Below are positions 55,880-64,000 of a DNA stretch of 64,000 nt, one piece after another. Position 1 is the first letter of the stretch, and every line of letters begins with the position of its first letter. A model generated the notes under the pieces. The model was not told the DNA's origin, did not search any database, and saw only the letters and a list, made by a program, of their open reading frames with translations. The translations under genes were made by a program, and so were the position numbers. This DNA comes from Gnetum montanum (taxonomy: Eukaryota > Streptophyta > Gnetopsida > Gnetales > Gnetaceae). The DNA lies in NCBI GenBank assembly GCA_015680685.1, contig MNCI01002682.1:1028489-1092488 (forward strand). The letters are read 5' to 3'.

Positions 55880-56837
55880 TGTTGAGTGTCAAAGTGTCAC
55901 ATTGATAGGTCCCTATTGATGTGGCCTTGTCGACGAGCCCCCAGTGATGGGGCCCCGTTTATGTGATGTTGCCCCATCGTGGAGGCCTTGTCGACATAGC
56001 TTTTGCTACATCTATGGGGTCCCATTGCTGTAGTCCTATAGCAAAAACTATAAATACAAGCTCACAGCCATGTTTATGGACATTCAAGTCATAATAGTAG
56101 TAGAGCTCTTGCATTTTATTCATTTGAAAGTAAGAATATTTCTCTAAGTGCCTATAGTAGGAGTTAGAAAGTGTACGGATCTTTATTCGAGCACTGTTGT
56201 AACTGAACCACACCAGTGTGTACAACAATAAAGATGAGCTTTTTGATCAAACCTTGTACCACTTAGAATAGATTAATGATTTATTTATGCATTTATTATT
56301 TTCATTAATTATGCTATTAATTAAGCTAAACTAGACTTCAAGTGAGTAGTTAATTAATTAAGCTAAATAGATTAACACATAAGTATGATCACTTCGAGCA
56401 TAAATATGTATTTGCTTGGTAATCCTAGTAGTGTTATTGCTTAGTATGCCTAGTAGCATAGCACTTGGTAACCTAGTAGTGGATATGTGGGTTTAGGACA
56501 TATACAGAAAGTGGGGCTAAATGCTTATGTTAAGACTAGTTAGAGACTAATAAAGTAGTTAAATTAAATTAATTGTTAAATTGCTTCATCTCTCTACTTT
56601 AAGCACCAAAGAGCATAAAACATAAAACAATAAAAATCATATACCTTAATTACACTTAACCATACCTTTATACATCACAAGTGTAATTGGAAAGACAACA
56701 AATGACCTTTAGGATAAGGTTCACTTCTTGAGGACTAGTGTATCGAAAACTATAGAGTTTGCAGAATTTGACTACATCACTCATGAACGCTTTGTGATTC
56801 ATATGGTTGGGCATAGGGGTACCTCGACTACTCATCA
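55880..56837 (+). repeat. A3 5' LTR
   Basis: A 958-bp LTR from TGTTGAGTGTC to CTCATCA. U3 has repeats of CCCCATCGTGGAGGCC-like and TGTCGACA-like words (55,915-56,000), then TATAAATA at 56,049-56,056. R has ATCTTTATT at 56,179 and AATAAAGAT at 56,227, with GTTGTA and TACAAC pairing inside them. U5 repeats lie at about 56,415-56,480. Confidence 0.9.
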
Positions 56838-56857
56838 TTGGCATTGTTTTTGTGGAA
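56838..56857 (+). promoter_or_regulatory. A3 primer-binding site, decayed
   Basis: TTGGCATTGTTTTTGTGGAA follows the LTR. Only the TTGGC start and the spacing of T and G keep the tRNA-Asp pattern. Confidence 0.5.
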
Positions 56858-57016
56858 TCTATTTGTTGAAATGTGCACTATCTAGAATAAGTGAATATCA
56901 TTAATATCGTTGGATGAACCCCAAGGTTGACATCATGTCAAATCATTATATAGTTACAAAAGCACATTGATAAATTTATTTGTTTTGCAAAATTTCTTCT
57001 TCTTCTCATAGGTGTG

Positions 57017-59340
57017 ATGATGTCAAACCATTGGTCCTACAATAGTGCAAGTTGGTATATACTCATCTAGATGAGTATGTGCTTGATTTCACCTTCATCC
57101 TGCATTAGGATGAACAACTACGATGGTGATACATGGAAGGTAAGATTGTAATGTCTTTTGATCGATCTGTGCCTGGAATGTTGCTTCAAATCCTTATGAA
57201 GTTAGGCATCTAGGATCTTCAAGAGGAATAAGTTGTGAATGGTTATGAAACTTGAGACTATCGTCCCACTGAAACACAATGCAAGAGAGATCAACCCTAG
57301 GAGAAGCACCATGAGTTTACAAAGGGAAAACACTTTACCAATCCCTTGTTCCAACTAAACCAAATCGACAATGAGGATTCCCCTTTGGGGGTTCTCAACA
57401 TGAAGAATATCCACTCCTTGTTATTGGTGATAAGGATGTGGTCTTGAACTTGCAATCTACTATTAATAAACTAGGTTTAGGAAAAAGTGACAGTCAAGGT
57501 AGGGACTCGAGCAAGCATCACGATGATAGGGAATCTAAGGATTGTGGTCATGACAAGTAAAGAGGTGATGGTAGACACCATGGTGGTGGTGGTGGTGGCC
57601 GCCCTTCCTTTTCATCCTATTCATCTAATTCTGAACATTCCTCTCCATCTTTTGGTTTTGATAGGAGTCATCGGAGAAATAATTGCGATGAAGGTGATCA
57701 ATGAGACAACAATGATCATAGAGCTTGCAAAGAACGAAGGGGTAACAGAGGACATCATTGGTGATAATGAAATCATGATGATGATGAGCCTCTATTGGTG
57801 ACTTGAAGCATGCTTAACATTGTAGAGGCAGTTAAATTTCCAACTAGGCATGTGAAAGATAGTAAGATTAACCACTTAAACATGAACAATATTCCAAGAT
57901 TTGAGAGGGGATATAACTCTAATCCATAGACACATCTACAAGCTTTCCATGATGCCTATGCCTTGCAGAATATTGAAAATGATTGGCAGAAACTCAAGCT
58001 CTTCTCTAGAACACTCATCAAAGAGGTTGAAAGCTGGTACTAGTGCTTGGAGCTAGAATCCATTCATAGATGGAGTACCATGATGGAACTATTTAATGAT
58101 AAATACCATATGTACTCTAGAGTATCCAATCTAAGAAGGCAAATCCAAGGTTAAAAATAGGGAACACATGAATTGTTGGATGCTATCATGGGCAGATATT
58201 ATTCTCTCTTACACCAATGCTCTGGACATGATTATTCTCAGAGGGAACAACTCTACCACATCATAGATGGGCTCAACGTAGAAACTAGAAGAACTCTTGG
58301 GGTTTATGCCCAAGGGAGATTATCTGAATTAACAACTCATTAGATCCAAAGGCTCATAAAGTAGGTAGCAAAAGTAGAAGGTGAGTTACAGAAAAGAAAA
58401 AGTGCAGAAGAATATAATAGGGACCCTTTCATTAGGTAAAGGGAGGTTTGATTTTGTGTTAAGGAGGAGTCATCACTTGATGAAGTAGTGAATAGGAAAA
58501 CCTTGCTCATCCAAAAATCTATTTATGATATTTTAGCAAAGGTTGGCAAACTATGGGATTCTTTCAATGAGAAGTTCCAAATTGCTATGAAGATTGTTGA
58601 AGAATCCAAAGAGTAGAATAGTGATCATGATCATAGTAGGTGGAAAGAAGTTGAACATGCCTACCAGAGATGTAAGGACAAAGATGCTATAGTAGAAGTT
58701 GTGGAGACAAACTTTGAATAATGGATGTGACATTTGTCAATTTGATCATCTTAAGGGATGTTGCCTTATGGTGTCACACTTATAAGAGTCTAGGGTGTAT
58801 GCACTGAATCTATGACTAGCAAGGAGGCAAGCACCTAGATGATTGCCTTACCCTTAAGGCAATCCAAGGAAATTTCACCAGCAACAAAAAGCTTACTATC
58901 TAAGTGGAGCTCCACCATAATCGTATGAGTAATACCAACCATAGTCATGAGGAATGCCACCGCCAAGATAGTAGTACCCTCACAGATAACTTGATCCATA
59001 AAGGTTCTATGTTCTGCAACTTGTTTCTCCACGAAGCTTTACAAGCCATGCCTCATTCTAGCATTACTATTACCCTCCAGAGTACCATGAAACTCACTCA
59101 CTATCTAATAAAGGGAGAATCCATATTCATATTATCCTTTGCATCCATCTACACATATCCCTCTACCCTCAAACTAGTTATCTCCTGCTCCATCCATGCA
59201 GGGTGAAATTTCCCTACAACCACAACAACAAAATGCTACAAGGGTTGTAAATTTACAATTGGCTTTCCAGCTGAGTGGTTTGGAAAATTGATCTAGGAGG
59301 TGATCATTTTTTGACTCAACAGTCCTCCAAAACCCTCACA
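57017..59340 (+). pseudogene. A3 gag
   Basis: The frame starts near 57,017 (the start region matches A2 26,623). It continues through a Gly-rich DNA-like repeat (57,580-57,600), the MLNIVEAVKFPTRHVKDS string at 57,809, the gag core (LQAFHDAY, W.KLKLF), the HIIDGLNVETRRTLGVYAQG block (about 58,255) and a zinc knuckle near 58,727 (CDICQFDHLKGCC). A Gln-rich tail ends about 58,990, and decayed linker reaches the protease. Many stops are present. Confidence 0.72.
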
Positions 59341-59491
59341 ACCTAATGTGGCTGGTCACCTTATATCTCCAACACCTTCATCCTCTACATCAAACACATT
59401 CAAGAGCCATTCAAAACAAACATTGCCTTAGGTTCGCATTGTGATGTTAACTCATGCAGTTTTCAATTAGATCAAGACTGACAACCTTTCC

Positions 59492-59880
59492 ATGAAGAGA
59501 TCTAATCCAATAAGTCATCTTATTTACTTACAGATTGCTGGAAATAAGGCATGTAAAGCTCTTATTGATTATGGTTTTGGTGTCAATCCCATGACATGTA
59601 TAAGGCTTGGAACCTACCACCTCTTAAGAAGAGAAACATTCATTTGGAATTGGCAGACCAATCAATCATGGTTCCTTTGGGATTAATGGAGCACATTGTG
59701 ACGACAATTTGTGGGTCATCCTATCCTATTGATATTTTAGTGATCAAGGTAGAAAACTACAAAGGTGACTTCCCCATCATTCTGGAAAGGGCTTGGTTAA
59801 GCACGGTTAATGCACGAATCGGCATAAGGGACCTCTCCTTAGAAATCTTCAAGGAAAATGAATTTGAACGACTCTAGAAG
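59492..59880 (+). pseudogene. A3 aspartic protease
   Basis: Two overlapping frames give IAGNKACKALIDYGFGVNPM (active-site loop, about 59,530-59,590) and then the open stretch 59,596-59,877 with LGLMEHIVTTICGSSYPIDI, ILERAWLSTVNARIGI and RDLSLE. The catalytic Asp is kept as IDYG. The GRP motif reads ERA. One frameshift separates the two halves. Confidence 0.75.
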
Positions 59881-60980
59881 AAGCATGTTCCATGCAACAC
59901 ATACAATGATAATTGGTGCAATTGTGTATATAAAATCTAGTCTATTAAGAGTACATTCATTAAAGCATGCAATCAGTGTGCACATGAAATAGATATCCGA
60001 AGATGCCTATATGTAGTAGCCACAAAATAGGAGGGCACCCAGTGGCCAATAGCTAACTTTGATAGTAGCACACTATGCATCACATCTACTAAGAGCCTAA
60101 CATGTGCTTATATCAAAGGCATGGATGAACTTGAGCAAGTTCATTACCAACTCTCTTATGATGAAGATGATGATACTTGTCGGGGACAGTTGGAAATCCT
60201 TGATAATTTCAAGCAAAAGTCCCTAGAGTTAAAAAATCTACCAACTGGCATGGAGTTTGCATTTTTAAATAATGGCAAGCTGGTTATAATCAATGCAAAT
60301 CTTGGTCCCAAACAAAAAAACAAGCTATTGATGATGGTCAACAAATGGCCAATAGCCTTTGCTTAGTCATATCCCAAGATGAATGGAATCGATTTAAGGA
60401 TATGCCAGCATCACATTTACATTAACCCTTGTCATGAAGCTAAGAAGGTAGCCACAAAAATGTCTGAACCCCAAATTGAAGAAGATCATCAAGAAGGAGA
60501 TAGAACAACTCCTCAAGGTGGGGTTCATTTATTCCATTGCGAATAGTAAGTGGGTTAGCCAACTTGTAATTATGCTAAAGAAAGATGACAAGTGGCAAGT
60601 CTGCATCAAATTTAGGCTATTGAACATGACAACATTTAAAGATCATTTTCCATTGCCATTTTTGAACCAAGTGTAGGATATTATATTTGGCATTGTTATT
60701 ATAGCTTCTTGGATGGTTATAGTGGGTATAACCAAATCCAGATTACACCCAAAGATCAAGCCGAAACGACATTCATGAGTCCCTGAGGGAATTTTGCATA
60801 TTTTAAGATGTCATTTGGTTTGTGCAATGCCCTTGCATTTTAACGCTTGGTCCTTAGTATTTTTCAACAGTAGATTGGTAGTAGGGTAGAAGTCTTTTTA
60901 GATGACTTCTCTACCTATGGGGCTACATTTGATCAAGCCTTGGATCACCTTAAGCAAGAATTTAAAAGAAGTGTGACAAC
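59881..60980 (+). pseudogene. A3 partial reverse transcriptase
   Basis: The linker before RT is open at 60,121-60,366 (MDELEQVHYQLSYDEDDDT, then ANLGPKQKNKLLMMV). RT has the open frame 60,476-60,676 (IEQLLKVGFIYSIANSKWVS, then LKKDDKWQVCIKFRLLNMTT). The palm box reads FLDDFSTYG at 60,895-60,906. Similarity to A1 and A2 ends at about 60,975, before the connection and RNase H, where unrelated sequence starts. The deletion removes about 2.5 kb of pol relative to A2. Confidence 0.78.
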
Positions 60981-61002
60981 CCATTGTTGATGGGATAGAT
61001 GA

Positions 61003-61560
61003 CTATAACAAAGTAGAAATCCACATGAAGGAGTTGCAAATTGAAGAGATGATGGAATACATGGAGTTCGCCAATCTCCGTTATGTGAATCTTGCCATGT
61101 TGACTCTTGAATGATCATAGTTAGAACTCGAGAAATAGGTGGCTAGCTTGTACATGTTGTATGAGGCTGAGTTCAAGCATCACAAAGACACCATGCAAAA
61201 GCTTGTAGTGGAAAATGCTAAACTCAAATTTCTCAAGGCAAGATTCATTGATCAACAATCAACTATCAAGAACTTGGCCAAGAGGATGAATAACTACTAA
61301 GAGCTACATAACACAGTCAGGGCATTCGATATTAAACACAAATAGTTTGCTATCTAGTTTGTCAATGTAAAGAAGATGTTCTTGATAATGCCTATTTGTG
61401 GAATATCCTCATTCTAGCCCACATTGGTGATGTTGCATAGACTATTAATGATCCCTAGAGTAAGGAGGAGAAGATGAAGGCATTTCCAGATGCCTTTCAC
61501 CTTCCACTAGAGGTTGTAACTATAGTAGGATAGCCACAATTGCCTTAGCTACTATATGTG
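61003..61560 (+). pseudogene. A3 coiled-coil ORF in the env position
   Basis: One frame of about 185 codons with eight stops. It is rich in Glu, Lys, Leu and Met with heptad-like spacing (KELQIEEMMEYMEFANLRY, then EFKHHKDTMQKLVVENAKL and FIDQQSTIKNLAKRMNNY). It lies between the broken RT and the terminal purine tract. Element B has a Lys/Glu-rich ORF in the same place. No transmembrane segment or signal peptide was seen, so it is not a recognisable envelope protein. Function is unknown. Confidence 0.45.
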
Positions 61561-61856
61561 CTTGAAGTTGGTGAAGTTCTTTCAGAACCTTAGGAGCCTC
61601 CACCTCCTAGGATTGTCTGATCTTCTCCACTGTTTTCATTCCATCATAGGACGTGCTATCCAATTTTATTTAGTCATGTCACAGTGTTTAATTTTGTGTC
61701 ATGAACACCACAATTTTTTGTAATTTGTGGATCTGTACACTTGGGCACTTAATTTTTTCAAGTTAGTTTATTTTATTAAGAGTTTGTTAATAATCCCATA
61801 CCTTTCCAATTTTGTAAAGGAACTCAAGAATGAGTTTTTATTTAGTCATGGGGGTA
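61561..61856 (+). other. A3 3' region with terminal purine tract
   Basis: It matches A1 16,560-16,854, including the ATGAACACCACAATTTTTGT-like block at about 61,700, and ends CATGGGGGTA at 61,856. Confidence 0.75.
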
Positions 61857-62781
61857 TGATGATTGTCAAAGTTTTGTGTCAATGGACCCCCATTGATGGA
61901 GCCCTATTTACATGGTGTTGCCCCATCAATGGGGTTGAATCAATGTAGCTTTTGATATGTCTATGAGGCCTCATCAATGCATTCCTATAGCAAAAACAAT
62001 AAATACATGCTCATAACCATGTTATGGACATTTAGGTCATAGTGGTAGCAAAGCTCTTATAGCTTGTCCATTTGAAAGTTAGAATATTTCTTTGAGTGCT
62101 CTTAACAAGAGTTAGAAAGTATACAAATATTTATTCAAGCACTATTGTACTTGAACCATACTAGTGTGTATGAAAATAAAGACGAACTTTTGATCAAACT
62201 GTGTAACACTTAGAATAGATTAATGATTTATTTATGTATTTATTATTTTCATTAACTATGTTGTTAATTAAGCTAAATTAGAATTCAAGCAATTAGTTAA
62301 TTAATTAAGCTAAATAGATTAAATAGATAAGTACGACTAGTTCAAGCATAAACACATATTCACTTGGTAATCCTAGTAGCATTATTTCTTGGTATGCCTG
62401 GTAGCATAGTGCTTGGTAACCCAATAATGGATATGTGGGTTCAAGACATGTATGGAAAGTGAAACCAGATGCTTATGTTAGGACTAGTTAGAGACTAGTA
62501 GTTAAATTAAATTAGTTGTTAAATTACTTCATTTCTCTACTTTAAGCACTAAAGAACATAAAACATAAAATAAAAAAAATAATATACCTCGATTACACTT
62601 CACCATACCTTTGGACATCACAAGTGTAATTGGAATGACAATGAATGACCTTTAGGGCAAGGTTCACTTCATAGAGGACTAGTGTACTAGAAACTATAGA
62701 GTCTGTGGAATTTGACTAGATTGTGTGTAAATGCTTCATGATATGTATGGTTTGGCATAAGGGTACCTTGGTCGCTCACCA
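61857..62781 (+). repeat. A3 3' LTR
   Basis: A 925-bp LTR from TGATGATTGTCAAAG to GCTCACCA. It matches the 5' LTR along its length; the TATA box has decayed to AATAAATA near 61,999. Confidence 0.88.
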
Positions 62782-63588
62782 AAAGTGCAAGCATAACAGG
62801 TTTCACTAGAGGGAGATACAAAACAAGTGGATAATGAGGTTAATAGTTCATGTAGAGAAGAAAGATCCACCATGGTAGATGAATTTTAAAAGAGCCCTAT
62901 AACATGTTATTACACACTCTTCTTTTAGAATGAATGCATCATATATGGAGAGAGATTATGAACTTGGCAGGTCTCTGATACTAAGAACCTCTAGCAAAGG
63001 AAGGACATATGAACATATGGATTCCAAGAGAAGGCAAAGTTGACATGTCAACCTTGATGTTTTTTATTCATCTAATTATTTTAAAAAAGAACATAAAAGG
63101 ATAAAAATGAATCCACATAGAAGAGTAGAAAGAAGGAATTGACGAGAATCTATCCTAATTTTGAATGAGATAAGTATGACTCAGACTAGAAATTATCATG
63201 TCAAATAGTGATGATGAGCCCTTGATAATAAGGAAAAGGATGATCTACTTCAAGAAAGTTATGCATTAAACATCTAGGAATGTAGCTTAGAAATTAATTA
63301 ATTATATTGTAAAATAGAAAGGTAAACTAGGAAAGCATGAAAGTGTAGAGGAATATAATAGGGACCTATCTATTTAAAACAACAAAAGTTAGGGTTTTTG
63401 ATATTTAAGAATAGGACTCATCCCAAGTTTTTAAACCTTATTAGTAAATTCAAATGGTGATGCCATCATCTAGATAACATTCCTAGCACTAACCAAATCC
63501 TTATGAATACTCTTTTCAACAATTAATTTTCTCTATTGATCTTGCAACCCATATTATTCATTATTATTATCCTTTTAAGTATCATCAA
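62782..63588 (+). other. Gag debris and unassigned DNA
   Basis: A short stretch near 63,336-63,380 (GAAAGTGTAGAGGAATATAA, then TAGGGACC) matches A-type gag (A3 about 58,400-58,435). The rest has no recognisable feature. No purine tract precedes the next LTR. Confidence 0.45.
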
Positions 63589-64000
63589 TGATGAATCATC
63601 ATTGTGCCATGTCGATGGATCCCCGTTCACATGGCCTCATTGATAGGGCCCTGTCGAGATGGCCTCATTGACATGGTGTTGCCCTATCAATGGGGCTATG
63701 TCGACATAGTGTTGGCTACATCTATGGGGCCTTGTCAATGTAGCTCCACAATAAAGTCTATAAATACATGCTTATTAGCCATGTTTATGGATGTCTTATC
63801 ATAGTTGTACTAGAGCTCTTGCAATTTTATCATTTGCCAGTTAGAATATATCTTTGAATGGCCGTAGATAGAGCCAAAAAGTGTATGGATTTTTATTTGA
63901 GCACTATTGTACCTAAACACACTAATGTGAATGAAAATAAAGACAAGCCTTTTGATCAAACATTGTAGCACTTGGAATAGATTAATGATTCATTTATGCA
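63589..64000 (+). repeat. LTR, A1/A3 type, cut by window end
   Basis: Starts TGATGAATCATC. U3 carries several GGGGCCTTGTC- and TGTCGACATAG-like words, TATAAATA at 63,759-63,766 and AATAAAGA near 63,936. The downstream part lies outside the window, so solo LTR or 5' LTR cannot be decided. Confidence 0.8.

Larger units (their letters stand above)
55880..62781 (+). mobile_element. Athila-like element A3, internally deleted
   Basis: 5' LTR 55,880-56,837, primer site, gag, protease, partial RT, a coiled-coil ORF remnant, a terminal purine tract and 3' LTR 61,857-62,781. Flanks AAATT and AAAGT make a 5-bp target duplication with one difference. RNase H and integrase are missing: RT breaks at about 60,975. 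Total length is 6.9 kb. Confidence 0.88.

Noticed and set aside
57487-57801. 104-residue frame rich in Val, Ile and Met
   Set aside because: It lies over A3 gag in another frame; the gag reading agrees with A2.
61003-61560. Coiled-coil ORF considered as a true envelope gene
   Set aside because: No signal peptide, cleavage site or transmembrane segment could be seen.
1-64000. tRNA and rRNA genes, organelle DNA insertions
   Set aside because: No cloverleaf, rRNA core or organelle gene was recognised; tRNA-like strings are only the short primer sites.

Overview
The window looks like nuclear DNA from a plant with a large, repeat-rich genome, most likely a conifer or another gymnosperm. It is AT-rich, and almost all of it is decayed LTR retrotransposon sequence: Ty3/gypsy of Athila-like and Tat-like type, plus one Ty1/copia fragment. 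It also holds a degenerate Penelope-like reverse transcriptase. Penelope-like elements (PLEs) are mainly animal elements but have been described in conifers under the name Dryad. No intact host gene is visible. One 215-base run of N (36,576-36,790) and a single N at 1,248 show that this is a draft assembly.

Layout. 1-1,267: 5' part of a minus-strand gag element with its LTR, inserted in a minus-strand copia fragment (1,268-3,091, with primer site and LTR start). About 5,760-8,400: a gag-protease remnant (family C). 8,649-17,761: a 5'-truncated Athila-like element (A1) whose integrase is split by a solo LTR with a perfect 5-bp target duplication. 17,762-20,940: a Tat-like reverse transcriptase/integrase remnant (E) with a 316-bp hairpin-bearing insertion. 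20,940-25,060: mostly unassigned, with a weak PPR-like exon and a tandem duplication. 25,060-48,170: a four-level nest. A second family C copy holds Athila-like element A2 (25,623-47,597). A2 holds element D (33,318-45,288) in its 3' region, and D holds element B (35,397-41,762). 50,560-53,840: a GC-rich decayed RG/Asn-rich coding segment followed by the Penelope-like RT. 55,880-62,781: Athila-like element A3 with both LTRs, internally deleted. 63,589-64,000: another LTR that runs off the window.

How the parts work together. A1, A2, A3 and B share a primer-binding site matching the 3' end of tRNA-Asp, a terminal tract reading TGGGGGTA directly before the LTR, LTRs running from TGATGA to CTCATCA, and one recognisable R-U5 half. 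Their U3 promoter halves are of at least three unrelated kinds. B carries gag but no pol, so it was probably mobilised in trans by an A-type element; D likewise shows only a gag-like start. All coding regions carry stops and frameshifts, so no element here looks autonomous today.

The points most worth following are the Penelope-like element and its RG-rich neighbour, the four-level nest, the exchange of U3 modules with GATATC palindrome arrays, a conserved hairpin that holds the LTR poly(A) signal, and a second purine tract at the end of pol.
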